Assembly: GCF_034930985.1 (NCBI RefSeq) | Contig: NZ_JAYGIM010000017.1 | Span: forward strand, 62,001-126,000 | Direction of reading: 5' to 3' | DNA from: Arcicella lustrica | Lineage (GTDB): Bacteria; Bacteroidota; Bacteroidia; Cytophagales; Spirosomataceae | DNA: 64,000 nt | In this document: in pieces, positions 34,333-43,340 of the stretch | How the letters are laid out: each line of letters starts with the position of its first letter | Position numbering within the stretch: the stretch's first letter is position 1 | The notes under the pieces: model-generated | The model's input: only the letters and a program-made list of their open reading frames with translations | What the model was told of the DNA's origin: nothing | Database searches by the model: none | Translations under genes and position numbers: made by a program

Positions 34333-36305
34333 TGAACAGATTAGCCAAAGAAACATCGCCATATTTATTACAACACGCTCAAAATCCTGTGGATTGGTTT
34401 CCGTGGGGAAAAGAAGCATTAGACAAAGCCAAAGCTGAAAACAAACCCATTTTGGTAAGTATTGGTTATTCGGCTTGTCACTGGTGCCATGTGATGGAAC
34501 ATGAATGTTTTGAAAAAGAGGAAGTAGCAGAGTTAATGAATCGCTATTTTGTCAATATCAAAGTAGATAGAGAAGAACGACCAGACGTAGATGCTGTTTA
34601 TATGGATGCCGTTCAGGCGATGGGCGTGCATGGCGGTTGGCCTTTGAATGTTTTTTTAATGCCAGACGGAAAACCTTTTTACGGCGGAACATATTTCCCC
34701 AAAGCCAATTGGTTGAAATTACTCCAAGCTGTTAATACTGGTTTTACAAATAGTCAAGCAGAATTGCAGAAATCGGCAGAAGGTTTTACACAAAATATGC
34801 TTTTTAAAGATTCTGTAAAATATGGATTAGAGCCTGAAAGTCAGATTTTCACTAAAGAAGATTTAAAAATAATAGCTTCAAAATTAGCCAGTACTTTTGA
34901 TGATGTTTGGGGTGGTTTTGAAAGAAGTCCAAAATTCCCAATGCCTTCTATTTGGGCTTTTTTATTGAGATATGTTCATGAAACAAAAGATGAAAAAGTA
35001 CTGAATCATGTGAAATTGACGCTAAATCGTATGGCAATTGGTGGAATTTATGACCAATTGGGCGGAGGTTTTGCTCGTTATTCAGTGGATGGAGAATGGT
35101 TTTGTCCACATTTTGAAAAAATGATGTACGATAACGGACAATTAGTAAGTCTGTACTCCGAAGCCTATTCTTTAACAGGCGAAGCCTTGTATAAAGAAGT
35201 AGTCTATGAAACGATTGATTGGCTAAAACGAGAAATGACCAGCGAAGAAGGTGGATTTTACTCAGCTTTGGATGCGGATTCGGAAGGAGTAGAAGGGAAG
35301 TATTATGTTTGGACGAAAGACGAAATTGAAGCTATTTTAGGTGACGAAGCCGAAGCATTTTGTGAAAACTATCAAGTAACAGAACAAGGAAACTGGGAAC
35401 ATGGCGTAAATATTTTATGGAAATACGAGCCAACTTTGAATGAAAGATTTAAAGGACAAATTGCCAAATTGAATACGATTAGGAATACACGAATTCGTCC
35501 AGGATTAGATGATAAAATACTTTGTTCTTGGAATGCTTTGATGTTGAAAGGTTTAGTGGATGCTTACAGAGTATTCGACGATGAAAACTTCTTGACTTTA
35601 GCTGTTCAGAATGCACATTTTATCAAAGATAAGTTTTTCGCAGGCGAGCAATTGATGCACAGTTATAAAAATGGAGAAACTAAAATTCAAGGATTTTTAG
35701 AAGATTATGCTACTTTAATTGACGCTTATTTGAATTTATATCAAGCTACTTTTGATGAAACTTGGCTACATTATTCCGAAAAGCTAACATTATATGCTTT
35801 TCAAAATTTCTGGGATGAAGAAGACGAATTATTTTTCTTTACTGATAAAAATGCGGAGGAATTGATAGCTCGTAAAAAAGAAATTTTTGATAATGTGGTG
35901 CCAAGTTCCAACTCAATTATGGCGAGAAATCTCTATACTTTAGGTTTGATTTTAGAAAGAGAAGATTTCTTGAGTTTATCAAAATTGATGCTTTCAAAAA
36001 TGAAAAATCTATTATTGAAAAATGTTGATTATCTAACCAATTGGGCTTGTTTGGCAACACAAATGGTTTCGAAAACACCAGAAATTGCCATTGTTGGGAA
36101 AGAATTTTTGACTTTCAGAAAGCAATTCGACCAACAGTTTTTCCCTAACAAAGTACTCTCTGGAACTGCAACTATCAGTAAATTACCATTATTAGAAAAT
36201 AGAAGTGCCAAAGAAGGCGAAACCTTGGTTTTCGTTTGTTACGACAAAACTTGTCAATTGCCAGTAAAAACAGTGGAAGAGGCTTGGGAGCAGATAGATA
36301 AGTGA
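34332..36305 (+). CDS. Thioredoxin-domain protein of the YyaL/SPATA20 (DUF255) family
   Basis: A 657-residue cytoplasmic protein. The N-terminal thioredoxin-like domain starts with NRLAKETSPYLLQHAQNPVDW and contains C49-H-W-C52 in GYSACHWCHVMEHECF, then IKVDREERPDVD and GGWPLNVFL. The remaining 450 residues form an alpha/alpha-barrel related to N-acylglucosamine epimerase and cellobiose epimerase folds. It has YDQLGGGFARYSVDGEWFCPHFEKM-type sequence, given here in part. Proteins of this kind occur from bacteria to animals, with no agreed reaction. The start overlaps the stop of the T9SS protein (TAATG), so the two are translationally coupled. That is odd for a secreted and a cytoplasmic protein. 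Confidence 0.9.
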   Translation: MNRLAKETSPYLLQHAQNPVDWFPWGKEALDKAKAENKPILVSIGYSACHWCHVMEHECFEKEEVAELMNRYFVNIKVDREERPDVDAVYMDAVQAMGVHGGWPLNVFLMPDGKPFYGGTYFPKANWLKLLQAVNTGFTNSQAELQKSAEGFTQNMLFKDSVKYGLEPESQIFTKEDLKIIASKLASTFDDVWGGFERSPKFPMPSIWAFLLRYVHETKDEKVLNHVKLTLNRMAIGGIYDQLGGGFARYSVDGEWFCPHFEKMMYDNGQLVSLYSEAYSLTGEALYKEVVYETIDWLKREMTSEEGGFYSALDADSEGVEGKYYVWTKDEIEAILGDEAEAFCENYQVTEQGNWEHGVNILWKYEPTLNERFKGQIAKLNTIRNTRIRPGLDDKILCSWNALMLKGLVDAYRVFDDENFLTLAVQNAHFIKDKFFAGEQLMHSYKNGETKIQGFLEDYATLIDAYLNLYQATFDETWLHYSEKLTLYAFQNFWDEEDELFFFTDKNAEELIARKKEIFDNVVPSSNSIMARNLYTLGLILEREDFLSLSKLMLSKMKNLLLKNVDYLTNWACLATQMVSKTPEIAIVGKEFLTFRKQFDQQFFPNKVLSGTATISKLPLLENRSAKEGETLVFVCYDKTCQLPVKTVEEAWEQIDK

Positions 36306-36313
36306 TGAGTTAA

Positions 36314-36374
36314 GAGTTTTGAGTGCTGAGTTCTAAATCTGAAATTTTCATTCATAACTCAGCACTCAAAACTC
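36314..36374. repeat. 19-bp perfect inverted repeat between convergent genes
   Basis: GAGTTTTGAGTGCTGAGTT (36314-36332) and its exact complement (36356-36374) are separated by 23 bases. The right arm reaches into the stop codon of the minus-strand gene. It may act as a bidirectional terminator, though it lacks a T-tract. It belongs to the same word-like repeat class as 7704-7843. Confidence 0.85.
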
Positions 36375-37614
36375 ACAATTCAAAAGAAATCCCCTCAGAT
36401 TCTTTCTTATCCGCATACAAAATTATCTCTTCTTTTTTGCCATTTACGGTGAAACGAATGGCAGTTGTATTGGCTCCTTCATTTCCTGTATTATTGGCGA
36501 AAACCGTGAGCATATTTTTCTGTTTTGTCTTTAATTTCAACGTCAATACTTTAGATTTTCGGGTCAATAAATGTTTTTCAAGTATATATTGTCCGTTGAA
36601 ACACACTGATACAATATCGCCATCTTCATTTTCATGGTCGAAAAGTTCGATGTTTAATTCATCTTTACTTACTTTGAAATGATGCTTGATTTTTACTTTT
36701 CGCTCCATTTCGCAGTAAATTTTATCTGCTTTTCGTTCGAGGTAAGATTTTGTGATGGTTTTGATTGGTAAATGATATGAAAGTTGAAAACCGATGTAAG
36801 CTCCGTTTTCCAAGGCTGAAGTAGAAGCTACCACTTGGTTATTGATAATTCCTGAATAAGTATTATCGACAAAATGCGATAAAGGAATACCAACTCTGAT
36901 GCCCATATTCAATGAACGCATATCGTTGGCTGGTCGCCAAAAAGTTTTGCCAATTTCAAAGAAAACCATGTTGTTAGTTCTATTGACAACTTTGCTTTCA
37001 ATCCTGAAACCTTGTCCATTCGCAATCCAATCTTCGCTTTCTTTAGCGGATTGACTCAAGAAATTCATCGTTCTTCCTCCAATTTCCAGATAATTTCTTA
37101 CTTCTCCCAAACCTCTTCTTCCCCTTGATTTTGAAGTATATGTTACACTTGCCGAAAAGCCAGAGTACTCTAAAGTATTTTGCCAAATACTTGATTCTTT
37201 CCCGCTTACAAAATAATGGTATTCGTCTTTAATAGCGTAACTATTTGGAGACGAAGTATAATAAGCACCGATTTCGGTTTTGAAAATACGATTGTTCCTT
37301 AGAAGTTTTGAATATGATATCCCCAAATCAAAAGAGCCAATTAAACCGTAAAGTTCGGTTTTCCCATCTCTATTTACACTTGTATTAATCGGCAAAGCAG
37401 TAAATGGAAAAACATTATAAGAAAATGCGCCTTGTTGAAAACCATTTGTAATCGAAGTGTTTTGTGGTAAACCAAAAGTAAATAAAGTAACCGAAGGATG
37501 AATGCTAATAGTGCTAATGCCTTCTTTATTAGATATTTGAGCCAATGAAAAATGACTTAAAAACCATAATAAGAGGATAGAAGATAAGTTTTTGAGAAGT
37601 ATAGATTTTTTCAC
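36373..37614 (-). CDS. Exported outer-membrane-like protein with C-terminal beta domain
   Basis: A 413-residue protein with a signal peptide (residues 1-25, ending FSLAQ). Residues about 30-290 alternate hydrophobic and polar positions with many aromatic strand ends, ending in a GFQLSYHLPI-like strand. This fits an outer-membrane beta barrel. The C-terminal 110 residues (FDHENEDGDIVSVCFNGQY ... LTLKLKTKQKNMLTVFANN) match a beta-sandwich repeat I recall from many Cytophagales exported proteins. No named family is assigned and the function is unknown. It converges with the thioredoxin-domain gene, sharing the inverted repeat at its end. Confidence 0.65.
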   Translation of the reverse strand: MKKSILLKNLSSILLLWFLSHFSLAQISNKEGISTISIHPSVTLFTFGLPQNTSITNGFQQGAFSYNVFPFTALPINTSVNRDGKTELYGLIGSFDLGISYSKLLRNNRIFKTEIGAYYTSSPNSYAIKDEYHYFVSGKESSIWQNTLEYSGFSASVTYTSKSRGRRGLGEVRNYLEIGGRTMNFLSQSAKESEDWIANGQGFRIESKVVNRTNNMVFFEIGKTFWRPANDMRSLNMGIRVGIPLSHFVDNTYSGIINNQVVASTSALENGAYIGFQLSYHLPIKTITKSYLERKADKIYCEMERKVKIKHHFKVSKDELNIELFDHENEDGDIVSVCFNGQYILEKHLLTRKSKVLTLKLKTKQKNMLTVFANNTGNEGANTTAIRFTVNGKKEEIILYADKKESEGISFEL

Positions 37615-37701
37615 AAAATGATTATGTTTAGATGATTAGTTAAATTACAGAAAATCAAGTAAGTATAAACAACTCCTCATTCCAAACTCGCCATTCCTCA
37701 C

Positions 37702-38265
37702 TTATTTAATTCTATTAGGATTTTCATTTACAAAAGCTCCCCAACCTTTTTTCGTCCCTTTATTCGTTGCCATGATACTTGTACCATGAAAATGATGACA
37801 AACCGCAATCCCCAAAGCATCGGTTGCATCAAACATTTTTGAATCTAATTTCATCTTCAAAAGTTGGTCTAACATGTGGGCAACTTGTTCTTTTGAAGCA
37901 TTTCCATTACCCGTAACCGATTGTTTAACTGTTTTAGGGGAATACTCTACAATCGGAATTTCACGAGAAAGAGCCGCTGCCATCACAACGCCTTGAGCTC
38001 TACCTAATTTCAACATCGATTGTACGTTTTTACCAAAAAAAGGTGCTTCAATTGCCATTTCATCAGGCATAAATTCTTCTATGACAGAAATGATTCGTTC
38101 ATAAATTTTCTTTAACTTAATTTCCTGCGTGCTATATTTGCTAACATTGATAACGCCATATTGTAAAACTTTCATTTCGTTACGTTCAACCAATATCACA
38201 CCATAACCCATAAAACGAGTGCCTGGGTCAACGCCTAAAATTATTTTCTCTGTATTATTTACCAT
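37702..38265 (-). CDS. ruvC: Holliday junction resolvase RuvC
   Basis: A 187-residue RNase H-fold endonuclease. The acidic catalytic set is visible: D13 in LGVDPGTRFMGYG, E73 in AIEAPFFGKN, and D146/D149 in MFDATDALGIAVCHH. The SPKTVKQSVTGNGNASKEQV block (about 109-128) is typical. It resolves recombination intermediates with RuvAB, which are not in this window. The divergent flippase-like gene starts 40 bases away. Confidence 0.96.
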   Translation of the reverse strand: MVNNTEKIILGVDPGTRFMGYGVILVERNEMKVLQYGVINVSKYSTQEIKLKKIYERIISVIEEFMPDEMAIEAPFFGKNVQSMLKLGRAQGVVMAAALSREIPIVEYSPKTVKQSVTGNGNASKEQVAHMLDQLLKMKLDSKMFDATDALGIAVCHHFHGTSIMATNKGTKKGWGAFVNENPNRIK

Positions 38266-38305
38266 TTCTTAGCACAAAAATTTCCGTCCCTGCCTTTATC
38301 TTTTC

Positions 38306-39301
38306 ATGCAAAATACCAACGAAACAAATCCTAAAACAAGCATTTTATCTGAAAAACTATTTTCGTTGGTCAAAACTTTGCTTTTTGTACTCATCGTTTG
38401 GATGCTTTACAAAACATTCAAAGACAAACAGCAAAATATTGGAGACTTGATTGTAGAATGTCAGAAAGCTTTGGTTTGGGAAAATCTATGGAAAGGCATT
38501 TTATTGATACTCTTAATCTTTTTTAACTGGGGATTTGAAGCAAAAAAATGGCAACAATTAGCTTTGAAAATTGAAGATATTTCTTTTCAAGAAGCCTTCA
38601 AAGGCGTTTTGATGGGCTTGTCTTTAGGCTTTATCACGCCAGCTAATTTAGGTGATTATGCAGGAAGAATGTGGAAATTTCAACATCAAAAAAGAGCTGA
38701 AAGTATTGGAGCAATTCTGTTGGGGAATGGCATTCAGTTTTATATTTCACTGTTATTTGGCACTTTATCTTTTGTCTATTTCTTAGTAACGCAACACCAG
38801 TTATTTTTGGGTTTTAATGCCGTAATTGTGATTGTCTTGGCGATAAGCTTGTTTTTGGGCTTTTTTGCTTATCAAAAAAGACATCTTTTTTATCTTTTAA
38901 TCTTAAAAATTCCATTTTTAAAGAGATTTGCTCACACGATAAAAATCTTAGAACATTTTACGAATCAAGAAGTAAAAAAGGTATTTTTCTGGGGTTTGAT
39001 GCGTTATTTAACGATTTCCTTACAGTTTGTATTGGTCTTATTAATTTTTCAAATTAAGTTAAATCTCTTAGATTTATGGACTATCTCTTGTTTGATTTTT
39101 CTGGTAAAAACCATTGTGCCTGCCATTAATTTTCTGGGAGACTTAGGCATCAGAGAATTTTCAGCGATTTATTTTTTTAGTTTTTATCAAGTAAATACTG
39201 CTGCTGTGATTGCGGCTACTTTTGTACTTTGGTTAATCAATATTCTATTTCCAGTATTGGTAGGAAGTATTTTAGTGCTTAAAACAAGGGTTTCAATTTG
39301 A
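38306..39301 (+). CDS. Lysylphosphatidylglycerol-synthase TM-region / YbhN-like flippase-domain protein
   Basis: A 331-residue protein with about eight membrane helices. Marks of the UPF0104/YbhN family are AFKGVLMGLSLGFITPANLGDYAGRMW (shown here only in outline, residues about 92-118) and the late TIVPAINFLGDLGIREFSAIYFF region. It lacks the soluble aminoacyl-transferase domain of MprF, so it is probably a lipid flippase-like or glycolipid-transport protein in the inner membrane. It is followed by a GT2 gene across an AT-rich repeat, and the pair may act on the same envelope glycolipid. Confidence 0.82.
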   Translation: MQNTNETNPKTSILSEKLFSLVKTLLFVLIVWMLYKTFKDKQQNIGDLIVECQKALVWENLWKGILLILLIFFNWGFEAKKWQQLALKIEDISFQEAFKGVLMGLSLGFITPANLGDYAGRMWKFQHQKRAESIGAILLGNGIQFYISLLFGTLSFVYFLVTQHQLFLGFNAVIVIVLAISLFLGFFAYQKRHLFYLLILKIPFLKRFAHTIKILEHFTNQEVKKVFFWGLMRYLTISLQFVLVLLIFQIKLNLLDLWTISCLIFLVKTIVPAINFLGDLGIREFSAIYFFSFYQVNTAAVIAATFVLWLINILFPVLVGSILVLKTRVSI

Positions 39302-39490
39302 AAATGTGAGTCTTCTAATTTGAAAATTTGAAGATGAGTTTTTTTGATTTGAAGATTTGAAAGTTAGTTTATAAGCTTTTCAATTCGTAATTTATAAATT
39401 CTCTAGTTTTCATTTTCATCATCAAATCTTCAAACTTTCAAACTGAGTTTTCATTTTCAAATTTTCAAATCATAAAATTTTCAAATTAAA
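39301..39490. repeat. AT-rich word-like inverted/direct repeat region
   Basis: The 193-base gap is built from reiterated words TTTGAAAATTTGAAGATGA, GATTTGAAGATTTGAAAG and, further on, their complements (TTCAAATTTTCAAAT, AATCTTCAAACTTTCAAA). The left and right halves can fold on each other imperfectly. No promoter or T-tract is clear. Confidence 0.7.
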
Positions 39491-39494
39491 GGAT

Positions 39495-40607
39495 ATGCTC
39501 TTTATCATTTTAATAATAACCAGTTTTTACTTTATTTTCAATCTGTTATTAATAGCCGTTTGGAAAGAATTGAAAGTGAAACATAAAGTATTTCCAAGTG
39601 ACAAAGACACAAAACTGACGGTAATCATTCCTGTTCGGAACGAAGAAAGAAATATTTTACAATTACTCCAAGACCTAAACCAACAAAGTTATCCTGCTGA
39701 GAATTTTGAAGTAATCGTAGCCAACGATGGTTCGACTGACAATACCGAAAATATTGTTTTAGCATTTCAAGAAGAAGCAAAGTACTCGCTCAAAATCTTA
39801 AATTTATTGAATGATGCCAGTACTTCGCCCAAGAAAAGAGCGATTCAAAAAAGTATTGAAATTTCTTCAGGTGAATTATTGATAACTACCGATGGAGATT
39901 GTAGTGTTTCTCCGAATTGGCTTATGTCAATTCAGCAATTATATAAATCAAAACATGCCAAATTAATCAGTTCGCCCGTTACTTTTACTGAAACCAATAC
40001 TTTCTGGAACACCATCCAAATCATAGAATTTGCCAGTTTGATAGGTTCAGGAGCTTGTGCGATGTATTTACAAAAGCCAAATATGTGCAACGCAGCCAAT
40101 TTGGCTTATACTCGTGAAGTGTTTGAAGAAGTAAATGGTTTTGCAGGAAATGAAAACGTAGCTTCGGGTGATGATGAATTTTTAATGCACAAAATCGCCC
40201 AGAAGTATCCAGAGAAGGTATTTTTTAATCCTGATTTTGAAGCCATTGTCAGAACAGAATCGCAAGAGGATTTAGCGCACTTTTATCAACAAAGACGACG
40301 TTGGGCAAGTAAATGGAAACATTATGATAATTGGCAAGTAACAGCTTTAGCCATCTTTATTTTCTTAGCAAATTTGAGTGTTTTAGCAGCTTACTGTTTG
40401 ATAAACGGATATTTTGGGATAGGAATTTTGTTTTTAAAATTCTCAGCAGAATTCTTCTTTTTGTATGCAGTAATCAAGTTTTTAGGCTATAAAAACAAAG
40501 TAGTTTACATTCCAATCGTTCAAGTTATTTATCCATTTTATGTAGTGTTTTTTGGTTTATTGGCACAAGGAAAAGGTTATCGTTGGAAGGGTAGGAGGTT
40601 GGAGTAG
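39495..40607 (+). CDS. Membrane glycosyltransferase family 2
   Basis: A 370-residue GT2 enzyme with one N-terminal helix (about residues 1-22) and two or three C-terminal helices (about 285-360). Catalytic motifs are VIIPVRNEE, ANDGSTDN, TDGDC (DXD, about residue 135) and the acceptor QRRRWASKW near 272. The Q(R)xRW motif is that of processive or polyprenyl-linked inverting enzymes. It probably adds sugars to a lipid or exopolysaccharide at the inner membrane. It is similar in plan to the GT2 at 47638, which lies beside a deacetylase. Confidence 0.88.
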   Translation: MLFIILIITSFYFIFNLLLIAVWKELKVKHKVFPSDKDTKLTVIIPVRNEERNILQLLQDLNQQSYPAENFEVIVANDGSTDNTENIVLAFQEEAKYSLKILNLLNDASTSPKKRAIQKSIEISSGELLITTDGDCSVSPNWLMSIQQLYKSKHAKLISSPVTFTETNTFWNTIQIIEFASLIGSGACAMYLQKPNMCNAANLAYTREVFEEVNGFAGNENVASGDDEFLMHKIAQKYPEKVFFNPDFEAIVRTESQEDLAHFYQQRRRWASKWKHYDNWQVTALAIFIFLANLSVLAAYCLINGYFGIGILFLKFSAEFFFLYAVIKFLGYKNKVVYIPIVQVIYPFYVVFFGLLAQGKGYRWKGRRLE

Positions 40608-40814
40608 TTAATGCTAAGCGAAGATATGACAACTTTAGTTATTTCGGTACTCAACCGAATGGTTTGTCTTACCTTCATTGTTAATACATAGAAATCTGTT
40701 GAAAATAGTTGTCTAAATGTATAAACAAATGAAAGCAGTACTTACAAAGAGTACTCGCTTCTACTATGAAGTTAATGTTATTAAGTAACTATAAAAAATA
40801 TTTAGCATTTATAC

Positions 40815-40844
40815 TTTGTTCGATTTGTTTTCGAACTATATTTG
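40815..40844 (+). promoter_or_regulatory. Promoter of the six-gene exported-protein cluster
   Basis: TTTG (40815-40818), an 18-base spacer and TATATTTG (40837-40844) fit the Bacteroidota -33/-7 promoter pattern. Transcription would start about 30 bases before the ATG at 40882. The same 274-base gap also holds a small hairpin at about 40733-40762 (AGTACT arms). Confidence 0.6.
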
Positions 40845-40881
40845 TTCATAATATTCTGCTAACTTAATTTAAACTACCCTC

Positions 40882-42828
40882 ATGAGAAAATTTTATTCAC
40901 TAATGCTTTTATTATTTTGTTCAAGCTTACTAACTGCACAAAAAATTGATTTAGATAAATATGCTATCAAAGCATCTTATCTTCAACTTCCTTCAAACCC
41001 TCTTCCAGTAGAATTTACTACATTTTCAACAAAGTTTATTGCTAATGGTATCAACTTAAATGATGCAGGATATACAAATCGTGAAAGTGATTTGGAAGCA
41101 GTTTATTTCAAAATTAGTGGTTTTAAAAGAGTTACTACAGGGGGGCATATATCCATTAAAGTACAAATTGATGGATACGATATGGGTAAACCCGAAGTGG
41201 TTAAGAAAGAAGAAAAATCAAAGGATAAGGATGGGAAGGAAACAATTACGGTTTCCTACAAAATAACATTCAAGTATCTGGTTCCGATGAAATATACCAT
41301 TACAGATTTAAATGGGAAAATAGTGAAGGATGGCTCATTGGCTGAAGGAATTCTTAGTTACAAAACTTACGAGTCAGGATCTTACAGTACTTCTACAGCC
41401 TTAGAAAACTATTGGAAAGAGAATGGCTCATCTGTAAAAAGAGGCCTACTTGGCGGCTTTATATCTGAAAGGCTCTCTACTTTTGAAGGAAGATTAAATT
41501 ATGAAATAGGTTATGTTCCTCGAACAGTTAACGATATTCTGTGGTCGACAGACTCTCCAAAACATCCAGAAAATGAACAGTTTAAAAAGGTGTGTAATGA
41601 TGTAAAAGCTGCGATAGCAGAAATGACAACAGAAACACCTTTGAGCTTATCAAAGGTAAAACCTGCCATTGCTTATTACGACAGCATATTAGTTAAATAT
41701 GCAAAAGACGAAAAACCAGAGCGTAAGTTAAGATATGCAGCATGGTACAACATGGCAATTATTTACTATTGGTTAGAAGACTATGACAATGCCATTCGCT
41801 GTTGTGATGGGCTTGTTGCCAACGATTACGATAAGTCTGATGCTAAAGATCTTAAAGCTGGTAGCGAGAGAATGAAAAGGGTATTGTCGGGAGAAATAAA
41901 GAGTAGTCATTATGTCCGAGATGTGAGCAATGCCACTGCACCTCCATTAACTACTTTTCAGCAGGAAGAAGAACAAGCTAGATTAAGTGCCTTAAAAGAT
42001 AAAGCTATTCAAGAACAAGTTGCTAGAGAAGTTGCTAGTGCTAACCAACCTGTAGCCAGATCAGGTATGCTAGACTTAGATAAGACTGTCAATTCCATCG
42101 GTGGATTATTAGGTAAAATGGGCAATAAAAAAAGTTCTGTAGTTTTTGATAAGCCTTTAGCTGATTTAATAATTAGTATGAATGAATCATTCGCTAATTA
42201 CCAATTAATTAGCAAATCGTTAAGTGTGAATGGTTGTTCTTCCAATGCTGCTTTGGAGATGGGAACTCAATTAGAAAAATTCAAAACAGAGTATAATAAC
42301 GTAGGAGGTAAACTTGATAAGCAATCTTCAACGAAAATGAAAACTTTGCTTTCAGTGTATGGAGAAATAACGGTTAAAGAAATCATGACAAGCTACATGA
42401 TACCTTCTGACCCTGCAAAGTTACAGAGCCTAATGGTTGACCCTATTAATTTGCTGAAAGATATGACAAATGATTGCTTAGACTTAGTACTGAATAAAAA
42501 TCAGGATAAGAAAATCATCTTGACATTACTTGCAGATATGCAAAAAACATTGAATTATGGAACTCATGGTTTATTCAATGATAATAATTGTAATAACCAA
42601 GCCTATGATTTAGCAAAATCAAGTTTTAGGAGATTGAAAACTGTAACAGAGCAATCTAATTTGTCTGAAGAAGTAAAAGGAGATTTCGCTCAATTACTTA
42701 ATGCTTATTCGCCTCTTTTTCAAAGTGAAGTAAACTTGACTAGAGAACCCCAAAATACTAAGTTGATAGAAGACATTAATAAAAATAGTTATCCTGCATT
42801 TGTTTTAAAACTATTACAAACTCAATAA
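40882..42828 (+). CDS. Exported protein with tetratricopeptide-like segment (cluster gene 1)
   Basis: A 648-residue protein with a signal peptide ending ...LLTAQ (residue 19). Residues 20-210 look all-beta with two similar halves. A helical TPR-like stretch follows (RKLRYAAWYNMAIIYYWLEDYDNAIRCC, in part, about 280-310), then a charged linker rich in E, A and Q, and a helical C-terminal 250 residues. I recognise no family. It opens a run of six same-strand genes that all carry export signals, four bases before the next one. It may be the periplasmic scaffold of that system. Confidence 0.65.
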   Translation: MRKFYSLMLLLFCSSLLTAQKIDLDKYAIKASYLQLPSNPLPVEFTTFSTKFIANGINLNDAGYTNRESDLEAVYFKISGFKRVTTGGHISIKVQIDGYDMGKPEVVKKEEKSKDKDGKETITVSYKITFKYLVPMKYTITDLNGKIVKDGSLAEGILSYKTYESGSYSTSTALENYWKENGSSVKRGLLGGFISERLSTFEGRLNYEIGYVPRTVNDILWSTDSPKHPENEQFKKVCNDVKAAIAEMTTETPLSLSKVKPAIAYYDSILVKYAKDEKPERKLRYAAWYNMAIIYYWLEDYDNAIRCCDGLVANDYDKSDAKDLKAGSERMKRVLSGEIKSSHYVRDVSNATAPPLTTFQQEEEQARLSALKDKAIQEQVAREVASANQPVARSGMLDLDKTVNSIGGLLGKMGNKKSSVVFDKPLADLIISMNESFANYQLISKSLSVNGCSSNAALEMGTQLEKFKTEYNNVGGKLDKQSSTKMKTLLSVYGEITVKEIMTSYMIPSDPAKLQSLMVDPINLLKDMTNDCLDLVLNKNQDKKIILTLLADMQKTLNYGTHGLFNDNNCNNQAYDLAKSSFRRLKTVTEQSNLSEEVKGDFAQLLNAYSPLFQSEVNLTREPQNTKLIEDINKNSYPAFVLKLLQTQ

Positions 42829-42832
42829 TAAT

Positions 42833-43297
42833 ATGTTAAAATGGTTCTGCATTTTTTCGGCGTTCACAGTTTTTATCTCATCGTGTGTCGTTAGGCAACC
42901 AAATGCCAATCAGGTTAGTTTTGTTTCAGAGGAGAACACAGGATTAATAAGAGTCCATGTGGCTGGAGTTGGCAAGAATCTTCCTGAAATAGAGCAAGAT
43001 GCTAAAACCAAAGTGTTTGAAAGCATTTTGTTCGTAGGTCTCCCATCGTCTTCTACAGAGGCATATCGTTTACCAATGGTTGAAAATAAAGCAGAAATGC
43101 AAACCCATCCTGCTTTAAAAATATTCTTTAATAATAAAGAGTATGATCAATTCATTACTCGAGTAGATAGGCTTGAATATCTAAAACAAAGAGTAACGGG
43201 AGGTGGCAGAGTCCTTAATTTTAACATTACGGTTAACCATACAGCACTGAGACGCTACATGGAACAAAATCAAGTAATTAGAAAATTTGGATATTAA
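42833..43297 (+). CDS. Small lipoprotein, LPP20-like (cluster gene 2)
   Basis: A 154-residue lipoprotein. The signal peptide ends with the lipobox FISSC, with C18 the lipid site. The residues after it (VVRQPN) are not acidic, so retention on the periplasmic side of a membrane is more likely than surface export. The core GLIRVHVAGVGKNLPEIEQDAKTKVFE resembles the strand-helix pattern of LPP20/FlgT-N lipoproteins, in which a 'G.G.....A...A...A' helix recurs. This is a fold-level guess. It starts four bases after gene 1, which strongly implies co-translation. Confidence 0.65.
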   Translation: MLKWFCIFSAFTVFISSCVVRQPNANQVSFVSEENTGLIRVHVAGVGKNLPEIEQDAKTKVFESILFVGLPSSSTEAYRLPMVENKAEMQTHPALKIFFNNKEYDQFITRVDRLEYLKQRVTGGGRVLNFNITVNHTALRRYMEQNQVIRKFGY

Positions 43298-43340
43298 TCA
43301 AAATAAATATCCAAGTTTAATTCCCTAGAATTTTCCACTG

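Noticed and set aside
36323..36682. A 119-residue plus-strand frame at the end of the outer-membrane-like gene
   Set aside because: It is antisense to a gene with a clear signal peptide and domain structure, and it begins inside the inverted repeat.
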